Positions 32,989 to 43,049 of a stretch of 64,000 nt of DNA are shown here, one piece after another. The notes beneath the pieces were generated by a model, which had not been told where the DNA came from, did not search any database, and saw only the letters and a program-made list of their open reading frames with translations. The stretch covers positions 252,222 through 316,221 of the forward strand of contig BCGQ01000005.1 of assembly GCA_001599355.1 (NCBI GenBank), given 5' to 3'. A program made the translations under genes and the position numbers. Position 1 is the stretch's first letter. Each line of letters starts with the position of its first letter. Origin of the DNA: Nakazawaea peltata. Taxonomy: Eukaryota > Ascomycota > Pichiomycetes > Alaninales > Pachysolenaceae.

Positions 32989-35070
32989 ATGGCTGAAATA
33001 CCTCAAATCCCTAAAAGACCAACTAGAACGTCGACAGGATCGGTAAGTTAATTGATCCGCTACTCAATTGGTCAGAGTACTAACTGTTATTAGTCTGATA
33101 AATCAGAGGCTTCCTCGGCTTCGCCTCTGAGCATTCCAATCGTACCTGCAAGACCTGGGAAGAAGGTGGAAGATTTGGGTAATTCTGATATTCCGGTTGT
33201 TCCTAAGAGACCGGTCAAGAAATTGGAGTCTGAATCGAAGATTGAATTGGAGGAGACTGAACTGAGTGATGAGAAGGTTGATGAGAAGGTTGATGAAGAG
33301 GTTGATGAGAAGGCTGATGAGAAGGATGATGAGAAGGATGATGATACCGTGGCTGATGATGTTGAACTTTCAGGAGCTGATCTCGATAGCAAAGAAGTTC
33401 CTGATCAAGTAAATGAACCTGCTGAAGAGGCTAAAGGTTCTCCTTCAGTGGAGGAAATTGAACCTGAAGTTCAAAACCTGACTGAGACCAGTGATATTCA
33501 GGAAGAGAACACTGATTTAAAAGTATCTACTGAAGAGACTGGTGGGGAAACTACTGAAGAACCTGCTGAAGCACCTGCTGAAGAACCTGTGGAGCCTGTT
33601 TCTGTCGAAGAAGCCGGTGAAATCACTGTTGAAGAACCTTCCATAGATCCCGTCAATGAAACCACAGAAATATCCAAAGATCCAATCAAGTCAACTGAAC
33701 CTCTCGCACAATCCACACCCCTCGAAGTATCCCACATAGATGAAAAGTCGTCTGAATCTGAAATTGAATCAAAGACTGCTGAAGAACCAGCCATTCCTAT
33801 CGTTCCAAAGCGTCCACAAAGACCTCAGCTGTCACTGTCACTGGCAAAAGACCTCAAAGTTGAAACAAATATAACTCCAATTCTCCAAAGTAAAGCCGAA
33901 TTCACCCCTCAAAGTGCCAGCAGTCCTAATGTTATGAATGATATTTTAGATATCTACAGCAGCGAGAGTCCAGAAAAGCCTAAAAAGCTGCCTCCAGTAA
34001 GACCTAAGAAACCATCATCTAAGATTTTGGCTTTCCAGCAACAATTGATGCAACTGCAACTGCAGCAAGCTGAGGCTCCGACTTTCAGACCTAAACCGCC
34101 TTCTAGATCTTCAACTCAGGTATCAGTCGATAGTGAAGGCGGGCCTTCACCTTTGTCTGCTACTAGCAATGAAGATGGACCTCCTACTATTCCTACCAAA
34201 AGACCATCTCTGCCTAAGAAATTGGACAATCTGTTCACTAAGAATTTGACTGGATTATGGGGAGGAGTTGCTTTGCCGGGGATGGTTATGCCAGGTCAAC
34301 TGCCTCCTGCTGCTTTGTCTCGTGAGCTGAAGGTGGACGATGAGCTGGAAGGAGAAGGAGAAACTGAGAAGGTTGAAGTTAAGGATGTTAGAAGAGGAAG
34401 GGCCAAGGGTCCTCGTGGAAGGAAATTACCTGCAGGTGCTGTTCTGCCTGTGCTGAAGCTGGAATCTAAGTTTAGTATTCATATTGCAGATGGGTGGTCA
34501 TTTAGTAAGAAGGAAGTGGAGGAGAAGAGTGAGGAGATGGATGAATCAAAGAAGGAGGAACTGGAGGAACTGGAGAGACCAGACGCATTGGAGGATTCAA
34601 AGGAACTAGAGGATTCAAAGGAACTGGAGGAATTGGAAGGTAAGGAGGAGGAGACTGAGACTGAGGATAAGTTCGAAGAAAACGATGAAGGTAAGGTTGA
34701 GGATAAAGATGAGCCAGAAGTTGAGACTGAAAAGAAGGTCGAAGAACAAGCCTCGGACACTGTTGAAGATCAAACCGAAGATGAGGCTGAGTCTGTGACT
34801 TCGATGAATACCGATGTAAAAGACGAATCAGATGCCGAGGAATCTGAGTCCCATGAGGTCGAAGCCTCTACAGAGCCTGAAGTCGAGGCCTCTATAGAAC
34901 CTGAAGCTGGGGCCTCTACAGAACCTGAGGTCGAAGTTTCTACAAAGCCTGACAGCGAGGCTGACTCTACTACCGCAGAAGGACCTTTAGACTCCACTAC
35001 ACCTGAGTCTTCCCATCAAACAGATACAACAGACATAGAAACCGATATTGAAACCCCCCAAATTAACTAG
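32989..35070 (+). CDS. AIM21: Aim21-like actin-patch protein, two exons
   Basis: Exon 1 is 32989-33042 and exon 2 is 33094-35070; the 51-nt intron has GTAAGT, TACTAAC at 33078-33084 and TAG. The product is 676 residues, about the length of S. cerevisiae Aim21 (679). It is disordered and acidic, with repeated Pro-Arg motifs of the type IPKRP/VPxRP (IPQIPKRPTR, IPVVPKRPVKK, IPIVPKRPQRP, LPPVRPKKP, TIPTKRPSLPKK). Such motifs bind SH3 domains of actin-patch proteins such as Bbc1 and Abp1. Long Glu/Asp-rich repeats fill residues 75-200 and 470-670. Aim21 with Tda2 restrains actin filament ends at endocytic sites. The call rests on motif plan and length rather than sequence identity. Confidence 0.65.
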
Positions 35071-35622
35071 TCACCTTGATTGAGTCTAATATTTTGCTCT
35101 TCCAGATTAGGAAATTTCATTTCCTATTTGGGAAATTGTTGCTACGGAATTACGATTTTTAATCTACTGACAGGTGGAATTCGAAGAGCTGCAATGTGAG
35201 GCAAATGAAAATCGATAAGCCAAGCCAAGCAATCCAAGCCAGACCAAGCCGAGCCAAGCATATTGATGGACTGAATGATGGATCTTGTGCTCATTATATT
35301 CCGAACTCTTTCTCCACCCCTTTAGTCCTACCTTCCTCTAACACCTACCTGTCTCACTGTAAACTCGCTTAATATAACGGCCCAAAGATCTAAGCTTAAT
35401 CCAGATTTTCCCGAGCTCTTTTCCGCAAATGCATTGCAGATGTTTGTTTACATTTTTTTCGGACATGTTTTCTCTGCAGATTGCCCTGGAACAATAGTTG
35501 TAAGCAAAAAAAAATTTTCAGTACTGGAGCTGCATTGATCCCGAGGGAGCGATTTAGGGATATTTATAAATCGTACAAGAGTGGGTATTTAGTTAAAGAT
35601 TGGTTAGATCTAGAAGATAAAT
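35071..35622. other. AIM21-GAS5 intergenic region
   Basis: About 550 bp without a gene. It holds a CCAAGC repeat (35217-35260) and the GAS5 promoter, with a long A-run near 35507-35515. Confidence 0.4.
35217..35260 (+). repeat. Degenerate CCAAG tandem repeat
   Basis: About eight imperfect units of AAGCC/CCAAG in 44 bp, with spacing shifts (AATCC, AGACC, GAGCC). About 360 bp upstream of GAS5; function unknown. Confidence 0.7.
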
Positions 35623-37008
35623 ATGAGATTCGCATCTGTTTTGGCTGCTGCCTTCGTAGCCTCGACTGCTTATGCTATCGAGGACATCACTATCGATGGA
35701 AATGCTTTTTTTTATCCTAACAACACTCGTTTCTATATTCGTGGAGTCGATTATCAACCGGGAGGTTCGTCTAATTTGACCGATCCTTTGGCCTCCAAGG
35801 AGATTTGTGATAGAGATATCCCTATCTTCGAGGATTTGGGTATCAATACCATCAGAGTTTACTCTGTTGACAACTCTTTGGACCATTCTTATTGTATGAA
35901 GAAGTTGGAAGACAGTGGTATTTACCTTATCTTGGATGTCAACACACCAGACTCTTCCATTTCCAGATCATGTCCAGCTGGAAGTTACAATGCTGATTAC
36001 TTACAGAACGTCTTTGCTACTATTGATGAGTTTGCTGACTACGATAATCTCTTAGGTTTCTTTGCTGGTAATGAGGTTATCAACGATGACTCCACTATCA
36101 ACACCGCTCCTTACGTCAAGGCCGTTGTCAGAGATATGAAGAAATATATTGCTGCTAGAGATTATAGAACTATCCCGGTTGGTTATTCTTCTGCTGATAT
36201 CGCCGATATCAGATTGGATATTGCCGAGTACTTCAACTGTGGTAATGATTCCGATGCCAGAATCGATTTCCTCGGTATTAACGATTACTCCTGGTGTGGA
36301 GCCTCTTCTTTCACCACCTCTGGTTACAGTGAAAAGGTTCAGTTGTACAACGGTTACTCTATTCCAATGTTCTTATCTGAATATGGTTGTAACACTGTTG
36401 GTGACTCCAGAGAGTTCACCGAAGTTGGTACTATCTACTCCTCCAAGATGTCTGGTGTATTCTCCGGTGGTTTGGTTTACGAATATTCCGAGGAAGATAA
36501 CAACTACGGTTTGGTCACCATTGACTCTGATACCGAAGTTACTAAGATGACTGACTACTACAATTTGCAATCCGAGTTCGAAGAAACTTCTAACCCATCT
36601 GGAGATGGTGGATATTCTGCTGACTATGACTACTCAGAATGTCCAGATTGGAACGTCACCACAACTTTGCCAGACATGCCATCTGATGCTGAACAGTACT
36701 TCAAAAATGGTGCTGGTGAAGGTTACGGATTTGAGGCCACCACTATCTACTGTGATGATGACGACGACGATGATGATGACGATGAGACCACCACTGAGAG
36801 CAGCTCTTCTTCATCCAAGAAGTCAAGCTCTTCTTCTTCGTCTTCGTCTTCTACTCTGTCATCTTCTTCGTCTTCTTCCACTTCCTCTAAGAGTGCTGGT
36901 GTTGCTTCTCTCCAAGTCCCATCTTTCATTAGATTCTTCGAACTGAACCCACAAACCTTGGTCCTTGTCTCTATTGGTGTCCTTGTAGGAGGAGCCATGA
37001 GCATCTAA
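35623..37008 (+). CDS. GAS5: GPI-anchored beta-1,3-glucanosyltransferase, GH72, Gas5-type
   Basis: 461 residues. Residues 1-18 are a signal peptide ending AYA. The GH72 domain matches S. cerevisiae Gas5 closely: FYIRGVDYQPGGSSNLTDPLA, YLILDVNTP, NADYLQNVFATIDEFADYDN. The acid/base glutamate is in GNEVIND and the nucleophile glutamate in FLSEYGCN. There is no CBM43 cysteine-box module, which separates Gas5/Gas3 from Gas1/Gas2. The tail has an Asp run (10 residues, about 377-386), a Ser-rich stretch and a hydrophobic end suitable for a GPI anchor. It elongates and branches beta-1,3-glucan at the cell surface. Confidence 0.95.
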   Translation: MRFASVLAAAFVASTAYAIEDITIDGNAFFYPNNTRFYIRGVDYQPGGSSNLTDPLASKEICDRDIPIFEDLGINTIRVYSVDNSLDHSYCMKKLEDSGIYLILDVNTPDSSISRSCPAGSYNADYLQNVFATIDEFADYDNLLGFFAGNEVINDDSTINTAPYVKAVVRDMKKYIAARDYRTIPVGYSSADIADIRLDIAEYFNCGNDSDARIDFLGINDYSWCGASSFTTSGYSEKVQLYNGYSIPMFLSEYGCNTVGDSREFTEVGTIYSSKMSGVFSGGLVYEYSEEDNNYGLVTIDSDTEVTKMTDYYNLQSEFEETSNPSGDGGYSADYDYSECPDWNVTTTLPDMPSDAEQYFKNGAGEGYGFEATTIYCDDDDDDDDDDETTTESSSSSSKKSSSSSSSSSSTLSSSSSSSTSSKSAGVASLQVPSFIRFFELNPQTLVLVSIGVLVGGAMSI

Positions 37009-37077
37009 AATACCTTATACCTATTTATATAGATTAATATTACAGAGCATTATTTGTTAAAATCGTGTCTATATCGT

Positions 37078-38181
37078 TTATTTATTTAATTCTGAGAGCA
37101 ATCTGATGGAAGAATTGAGTTTAGCATCTCCTAACAGTAGAGCTTTTTGAACTTGGAGTTCGGTTTTGTATACAATATCATCTTTTGCTGATTTGGACAA
37201 GAGCAGGAATCTATCTGAAGGTCTTGCCTGCACAAGAACGTTTCTTGGACCAACAATTTTTATGAGTTTATCATCTCCCGTTACCTTGGTGTAAAGGATG
37301 TCTGAGAGTTGCAGGATAAATCCCGAGACGGCGTTGTATGATGTGATTAATGCTGAGAGTACAATTGCTGGTATTGGACGAGGATCTGTGGTCAGAGATG
37401 ACGATGAAGGGGAGGATACTACAGACGAAGTGGAATTGAGATTAAATTCAGAGTTGGCAGCTGCCACACATGAAGATAAGCCTTCTTCTCCATTCACACT
37501 GATAGCAAGAACATTGTCTCTGTTGATCAACACTTGTTCGTTTTCCTTCAATATCATGCGGTAGACTTGGCCATGTCCTGTAAGAGCTATTTGACCACGA
37601 CCAGAGGCAAATAAGTACCAAGGATTCCAGAATTGGAATAATCCGGTCTTGGAACCGATTCTTCCATTCCCAAGTCCGAGTTGTCTGGCCAAGGTGACAG
37701 AAGTTTTGGAAGGTTTTTTGGTCAATTTCAATTGGACAGATGGACCAGCATACAGTTGAAGTGATTGGCGCATCAAGATAGCCCAGTCAACACGGCCATC
37801 TAAAACCAAATTCACAACGGAGAATTTATCCTTCTTGGCAGAAACCAACACCTGAAGCATCTCCGAGTCGGAGGTCAATTTTTCAAAACGCTGTAAATTG
37901 ATGTATTTTGATGATCTTTTGATATCTGAAGAGCGATGGCCGGAAGTATTTACACTTACTAATGATCCCAGTCTGATATATAATGGCATTGTAGGCTCAA
38001 CGGTCAGAGAAAGCAAGCTTGGAGGCTCCCCGAGTACCTGGAAATGAGGATCACGCGTGGAAGTAGGTTCATTGGTCATGATAGTCGTAGTACCAGCAGC
38101 TGAGGCAACAGCGCTGGCCCCTACACTCATCACACCTGTCTGTGATAACGATAGGTACCGTTTAGAAATGCGATTGAACAT
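37078..38181 (-). CDS. AIM24: Aim24-like mitochondrial inner-membrane protein
   Basis: 367 residues. The first ~20 residues (MFNRISKRYLSLSQTG) are a basic mitochondrial presequence. The Aim24 signature FQVLGEPPSLLSLTVEP follows at about residue 47, and later GRGQIALTGHGQVYRMIL and the beta-rich repeats of the AIM24/TerD-like fold. In S. cerevisiae Aim24 sits in the inner membrane and supports MICOS and cristae shape. The gene is tail-to-tail with GAS5, 69 bp apart. An ACGCGT inside the coding sequence near 38055 is incidental. Confidence 0.88.
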   Translation of the reverse strand: MFNRISKRYLSLSQTGVMSVGASAVASAAGTTTIMTNEPTSTRDPHFQVLGEPPSLLSLTVEPTMPLYIRLGSLVSVNTSGHRSSDIKRSSKYINLQRFEKLTSDSEMLQVLVSAKKDKFSVVNLVLDGRVDWAILMRQSLQLYAGPSVQLKLTKKPSKTSVTLARQLGLGNGRIGSKTGLFQFWNPWYLFASGRGQIALTGHGQVYRMILKENEQVLINRDNVLAISVNGEEGLSSCVAAANSEFNLNSTSSVVSSPSSSSLTTDPRPIPAIVLSALITSYNAVSGFILQLSDILYTKVTGDDKLIKIVGPRNVLVQARPSDRFLLLSKSAKDDIVYKTELQVQKALLLGDAKLNSSIRLLSELNK

Positions 38182-38642
38182 GTTTTGATGTTCTACTAAC
38201 GTGGGCTATTGACGTGGGTGATCGGCGCTTAGATCTAAGTCGGAGAAGGTTGAGCTAAATAAATTTTCACTAGGAGGAAGCGAGATCTTGGGAGATGTGC
38301 ACGACCAAATTTGGCGTGGGATTTAATATGTGACCAATGGTGGGGGAGGGGGAAGTTATTGTGTGGAGGAAGGTGGAACCGCATAATGCAAGCGAGAGAA
38401 GCATCTCCGACAACTGTTATTGTAGACCCTACATGTTCCTGGGCTTAGCCTCTTTGTCCCACATCATCCGTTTCTCATTTCGGTGCTTTGATTCCCCTCC
38501 ACAAAGACAATTTAACTAGGCATCACGCACTATTGCGCACTTTGTGCCAAATGTGGGGAGCACCCACTCTAAATGTGGAAACGATATATAAACGGGGGAG
38601 TGGGACCAGATGGGCGGGGTGAGTGGAGAGGTGGAGTTTCAA
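38182..38642. other. AIM24 - 2-hydroxyacid dehydrogenase divergent intergenic region
   Basis: No gene seen. TGCGCA at 38534-38539 and TATATAAA at 38585-38592 lie upstream of the plus-strand gene. An ATG at 38610 is in frame with that gene but only 18 bp after the TATA, so the ATG at 38643 is preferred. Confidence 0.5.
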
Positions 38643-39842
38643 ATGAGTAAAAAAGAAGGCATTTTGGTATACCGTGATAAGGTATACCCAGTAGATGATG
38701 AGACTGTGGGGACGATCGTTAGGAAGCAAGAGGTCGCCCCTAAATTACCCCCATTGAGTACTATTTTTAACATTAATGATTTCGAGAAGGCATGTAAGAT
38801 TGTGGTTGCTCCTGACATTATGAGTTATTATATGACGGGAGCTGCAGATGAGATCACTTTAAATGAAAATATTCAGCTGTTTAAAAGAATTTATTTCCGT
38901 CCACGGATTTTGAGAGATGTCTCGAAAATTGATACTTCGTGTACGATCTTTGGCACTAAGTATGCATCCCCTTTTTATATTTCTGCTGTGAATGGAACTC
39001 ATTTTGCTGAATTGAACAAGGATAATGCTGAGATCCCATTGGTAGCTCTGGCTGGTCCAAAGGGAATCCCACAAATGATTCCGCAATTGAGTAAGCTCAC
39101 CTTCGAGGAGCTGTTAGCCAAATCTTTACCTCATCAAAGACATTGGCTTCAAATTTACGTTAACAGTGATCTCCAAGAGACTCTGAATTTGATAAAGAAA
39201 GCCGAACTGACTGGCAAAATTGATCTGTTGTTTTTCACTGTCGATACTGCTCAGCTTGGTAGACGTGAGACTGCTCTTAGAGGGGAAGGGTCGGATTCTG
39301 GTTTCATCCCTATCAATTCTCCTGGAATTGGTCATAAGCCTAATTTAAATTGGGATATTTTGAAAGAATTCCAGAGAAATACTACTATGAAGGTTGTCAT
39401 AAAAGGAATTCAAACTGCAGAGGATGCTATTAAAGCTGTAGAGCTCGGTTTTGACGGGATCTTGATCTCCAATCATGGTGGTAGACAATTGGATACAGCC
39501 AGATCCACAATTGAAGTGCTTCAAGAAATCACCACCACTTTGAAACGTTTGAATCTTTTTGACAAAATTACCATTTTTGTAGATGGAGGTTTCAGAAGAG
39601 GTTCAGATATTATCAAGCTGATCTGTTTAGGACTGACATCAGTAGGTCTCGGAAGACCAATGTTATATCCCTTAGTTTCTTACGGAGAAGCGGGTGTCGA
39701 AAAAGCCATCGATATTCTTCAACATGATCTTGAGCTTAACATGAGATTATTGGGAGCCACTAGTCTCTCTGAGCTTCATTTAGGTCTTGTAGACACTCTG
39801 GGATTGAAAAATAGGGTCTCAACCCCCGCTTCCAAATTATAG
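38643..39842 (+). CDS. FMN-dependent 2-hydroxyacid (lactate/glycolate-type) dehydrogenase with peroxisomal SKL end, copy A
   Basis: 399 residues from the ATG at 38643. It aligns with the flavin domain of S. cerevisiae Cyb2 but has no cytochrome b5 domain and no mitochondrial presequence. Active-site residues are kept: Tyr in YYMTGA, Tyr in QIYVNSD, Asp and Arg in TVDxAQLGRRE, Lys in VIKGIQ, the catalytic His in SNHGGRQLD, and FVDGGFRRG for phosphate. The C-terminus is TPASKL, a canonical PTS1, so a peroxisomal FMN oxidase, like glycolate oxidase, is likely. CTG codons at 39618 and 39633 sit at the two Ala of Cyb2 KALCLGA. A tandem paralogue follows 183 bp downstream. Confidence 0.9.
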   Translation: MSKKEGILVYRDKVYPVDDETVGTIVRKQEVAPKLPPLSTIFNINDFEKACKIVVAPDIMSYYMTGAADEITLNENIQLFKRIYFRPRILRDVSKIDTSCTIFGTKYASPFYISAVNGTHFAELNKDNAEIPLVALAGPKGIPQMIPQLSKLTFEELLAKSLPHQRHWLQIYVNSDLQETLNLIKKAELTGKIDLLFFTVDTAQLGRRETALRGEGSDSGFIPINSPGIGHKPNLNWDILKEFQRNTTMKVVIKGIQTAEDAIKAVELGFDGILISNHGGRQLDTARSTIEVLQEITTTLKRLNLFDKITIFVDGGFRRGSDIIKLICLGLTSVGLGRPMLYPLVSYGEAGVEKAIDILQHDLELNMRLLGATSLSELHLGLVDTLGLKNRVSTPASKL

Positions 39843-40025
39843 TCTATATAAATTTTGACCCCAGCTTATCGCTCTTATCGGGCGCATAGAGTTGAACTTT
39901 TTTTTTCGCTAATAATTTAGCCCCTGCCTATCTGTTTTGTGAAATGATTGTAGATATTTAAATCGGTAGAAAAATAATTCAGGGACAAATATGTCGGGAC
40001 AAACCTTTGAGTCAATATTAAGGAG

Positions 40026-41237
40026 ATGGGCATTGATCCTAAAGCAGTGAACCTGCTTGTGTATAATAACAAGCTGTACGATCTCAACAATTGTTCTGGT
40101 AATGAGGAGCTTGTATCGATTTTGAAAGAATTATTGGCAATTGCATCAAATGATGCTGAAGAGTATAAGAAACCTGATCTCTCTCAAATTTATTGCATAG
40201 CTGATTTTGAAGAAGTGGCCTCGAAAATAACCAATTGGACTGCTTATGCTTATTTTAAGACAGGAGCATGTGACGAGATAACGCTCGAGGAGAATAAACT
40301 GCTGTACAGGAGAATCTACATGATTCCTCGAGTCTTACGCAATGTGAAGGAAGTGACGACGGAGACACAGATTTTGGGTAAACCAAGTTCTGTTCCCTTC
40401 TATATTACTGCATTTTTCGGGAGTTGGTTGGCGGAAAAGAATTCCAATCAAGGAGAGAAACCTTTGATCAGGCAGTCTGCAAAGAATGATGTAATCTATA
40501 TGATACCGTCGGACTCTAAATTCACATTTGAGGAACTTCTTGCTGAAGCAGAAGAAGGTCAACGGTTGTGGTTACAAATTTACACCCGAAAAGATGACGA
40601 AGTCGCTTTGAATCTCATCAAGAAAGCAGAGAAATCTGGCAAAATTGAAGCCCTCTTCTTCACTGTCGATATGCTGCAGACAGGCAGAAGAGAAACCGAC
40701 CACAAGCTGAGAGGTAAGTCTGAGTTCTCTCACACTCAACTGACCCACAATGAGCTCGATTGGGAAAGGATGAAAAAATGGAGAGAACTGACAAACTTGA
40801 AATTATTCTTAAAAGGTGTTCAATGCGCTGAGGATGCTAAATTAGCTAAAGACCACGGCTTCGATGGGATTTTAATTTCTAACCATGGGGGACGTCAACT
40901 TGATACTGCTCGTTCAGGAATTGAGGTTCTTCATGATGTCGTAACTAAATACCCCGAATTAAAGGATGATCTGGATTTCAATATGTTTGTTGACGGAGGA
41001 ATTAGAAGAGGCTCGGATATCGTCAAAGCCATGGCTATGGGTGCATCTCTGGTAGGGTTAGGTAGGTCGATGCTTTACCCCCTTGTTACTTACGGAGATG
41101 AAGGTGTAGATAAAGCTATTAAAATACTTAAAGAGGATATTATTGTGAATATGCGTCTTTTAGGAGTCTCTAAGATCGACCAATTGGACTCTTCTTATAT
41201 AGACACCACCGGGATATCCACCAACAGATGTCATTGA
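40026..41237 (+). CDS. FMN-dependent 2-hydroxyacid dehydrogenase, copy B (no peroxisomal signal)
   Basis: 403 residues, tandem paralogue of copy A in the same orientation. It also lacks the b5 domain and a presequence. Catalytic features are present: YFKTGA, QIYTRKDD (Tyr kept, the VNSD context lost), TVDxLQTGRRE, FLKGVQ, SNHGGRQLD and FVDGGIRRGSD. The FMN-binding stretch after PFYI reads TAFFGSWL instead of the usual SAxAxxxLG, a clear divergence around the flavin. The C-terminus STNRCH is not a PTS1. Substrate and location probably differ from copy A; it may be cytosolic. Duplication with divergence is the simplest history. Confidence 0.85.
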   Translation: MGIDPKAVNLLVYNNKLYDLNNCSGNEELVSILKELLAIASNDAEEYKKPDLSQIYCIADFEEVASKITNWTAYAYFKTGACDEITLEENKLLYRRIYMIPRVLRNVKEVTTETQILGKPSSVPFYITAFFGSWLAEKNSNQGEKPLIRQSAKNDVIYMIPSDSKFTFEELLAEAEEGQRLWLQIYTRKDDEVALNLIKKAEKSGKIEALFFTVDMLQTGRRETDHKLRGKSEFSHTQLTHNELDWERMKKWRELTNLKLFLKGVQCAEDAKLAKDHGFDGILISNHGGRQLDTARSGIEVLHDVVTKYPELKDDLDFNMFVDGGIRRGSDIVKAMAMGASLVGLGRSMLYPLVTYGDEGVDKAIKILKEDIIVNMRLLGVSKIDQLDSSYIDTTGISTNRCH

Positions 41238-41414
41238 TCCATCTATATAGACCTTAGAATACTATACTATGAATAGCCCCTGTATTTCCTATTTAGGCAA
41301 CAGCCAATGAAAAGTTTTGGCGTTTGTTCAAATTCATTTTTTTGCCTTAAAAAGAACCCCTTCAACGAACAGGTGCCAAAGATATAGAGCAGCGGGGAGT
41401 GAATCCGAGGTGAA

Positions 41415-43049
41415 ATGATAGTTAAAAGGGTGACAGTGAGATCCTTATATGGACGAGTGGCATATGGAGTGTTTTTGGGGTCAAGAACATGTAACTTTAG
41501 TACTACAATTCCTGTTCGAAATGAGGCTTTAGATCATCACGACCCCCTCGAGCAGGTGAAGAAACACTTTAAGGATGACTTCAATTTGAACAATAAGATT
41601 GATTTGATTCGACAACTAAGGTCAAATCTGTCTTCTCCGATCAGGATAGGGTTATTGACTAATGATTTGGGAAGTAGTAAGAAATTGCTTGAGACCGTCT
41701 TGTGTGATCCCTTTGACGCCAAAAAATGGCACCAAGATTTGAAGAATAGAGACTTGAGTAAGAATAATTTGATCAAACTTACAACGGCGGGTGATTCAAG
41801 TATTTCAATTCAAGAGGATATGGATGTTTATGAGATTAATAGCTCGGAGGTCAATGGCAGAATCACCAATAAGAATATTGAATTGTTAGAGATCAACGAT
41901 TTAGAAGAGCATGATAGACTGGAAGTTATAGGCGCGCCTACTTTGAATACCAATAGTACAGCCGATTTGTCTGATCCGGTCTCCAATACATTTGGGTGTC
42001 ATTATTATCTTTTCATCAAGACTTCACCATTTGAAGATTTGCCTAACGATGAAAGATTCATTAACTGGCCTATCATGACCATTTTGAACTCGACTAATGT
42101 ACAGGCTAATCTCGAATTGGTGTGTGATTTGGAAGCTGCTTATAGGCTGAATGAGTTATTGATCGAATCTTCAGCTAATGCCACTGAATACACTGATTTA
42201 ATTTTCAAGTCCAATCTTTTTAAGACTGTGGAACTGATCAATGAAATGAATAATTTGCTGATAGTATTGGAAAATTTGGTCAAGACAGTAGTTGATCAAT
42301 TGTATGTTCAATTATCAAGTGAGATCAATGGTGGCAGTAGCAGTTCTCGTAGCGTCCAAGTATCAGCCACAAACTATTACAAGATCAAGCTTAAATCTTT
42401 GGAAAATCTGAAGCTGGCGTTATTACAAACGGTTCATTCGTGGGAACAGGAATCTCACTTAGAACTCCAACAATCTGTCAAACCATACTCAGACAAAGTC
42501 ACAAATCCAGGATTCTTTGAGATAGTAAAGATATTGTTCAAAATTGATGACTTGAATCTTGTTTATGAGAATCTTTTATTGACCAATGGATATTTAGTCA
42601 AGTCGGAGAGACACTACGAACAATTGGTGGGTAGATTTGGGTCAGAAAATGGTCCTGTCGAAAACAGTTTTGATTCTCTTAAACAACAATTGGCAGTGGA
42701 AAAATTACCTGTATTACAAGACAATATCCACTCTCTGGTGTTGAAGAACTTTTGGCTTTTACAATTGCCCACAATTGCCGTTTGTACAGTGTTCCATATC
42801 TTCTACAATCTTGAAGTAAATACTCTTTTGCTGATTGTGTCATTTGGATTTGCCTTGAGTATCAATAGAATCAGCAAAACTACTTTAGACGAGTTCAGAC
42901 AGTTTGGAAATTGGTATCTTGAGGCTACTAGAAACTGCATCTCTGGAAATTCGGCTCATCTCAGTCAATTGGTGGACTCGAAGATCGAAAAAGATAAGCT
43001 TTTACTTAAGGAGAAGTTTGATGTGATCAAAGATTTAGAATCATCTTAA
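41415..43049 (+). CDS. Mitochondrial membrane protein of unknown function
   Basis: 544 residues; I do not recognise the family. Residues 1 to about 33 are a basic, acid-free presequence (MIVKRVTVRSLYGRVAYG...). The segment SPIRIGLLTNDLGSSKKLLETVLCDPF (about 74-100) recalls a nucleotide-binding start without a proper P-loop. A long helical middle follows (about 210-440). Two adjacent hydrophobic segments occur near residues 447-467 and 469-485 (LPTIAVCTVFHIFYN, LLLIVSFGFAL), then a polar helical tail. This plan, matrix domain plus C-terminal hairpin, suggests an inner-membrane protein. The open frame and codon use support a real gene. Confidence 0.65.
   Translation: MIVKRVTVRSLYGRVAYGVFLGSRTCNFSTTIPVRNEALDHHDPLEQVKKHFKDDFNLNNKIDLIRQLRSNLSSPIRIGLLTNDLGSSKKLLETVLCDPFDAKKWHQDLKNRDLSKNNLIKLTTAGDSSISIQEDMDVYEINSSEVNGRITNKNIELLEINDLEEHDRLEVIGAPTLNTNSTADLSDPVSNTFGCHYYLFIKTSPFEDLPNDERFINWPIMTILNSTNVQANLELVCDLEAAYRLNELLIESSANATEYTDLIFKSNLFKTVELINEMNNLLIVLENLVKTVVDQLYVQLSSEINGGSSSSRSVQVSATNYYKIKLKSLENLKLALLQTVHSWEQESHLELQQSVKPYSDKVTNPGFFEIVKILFKIDDLNLVYENLLLTNGYLVKSERHYEQLVGRFGSENGPVENSFDSLKQQLAVEKLPVLQDNIHSLVLKNFWLLQLPTIAVCTVFHIFYNLEVNTLLLIVSFGFALSINRISKTTLDEFRQFGNWYLEATRNCISGNSAHLSQLVDSKIEKDKLLLKEKFDVIKDLESS

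Noticed and set aside
33500-34997. Long minus-strand Ser-rich open frames opposite AIM21
   Set aside because: They are the antisense of Glu/Asp-rich repeats and have no independent support.
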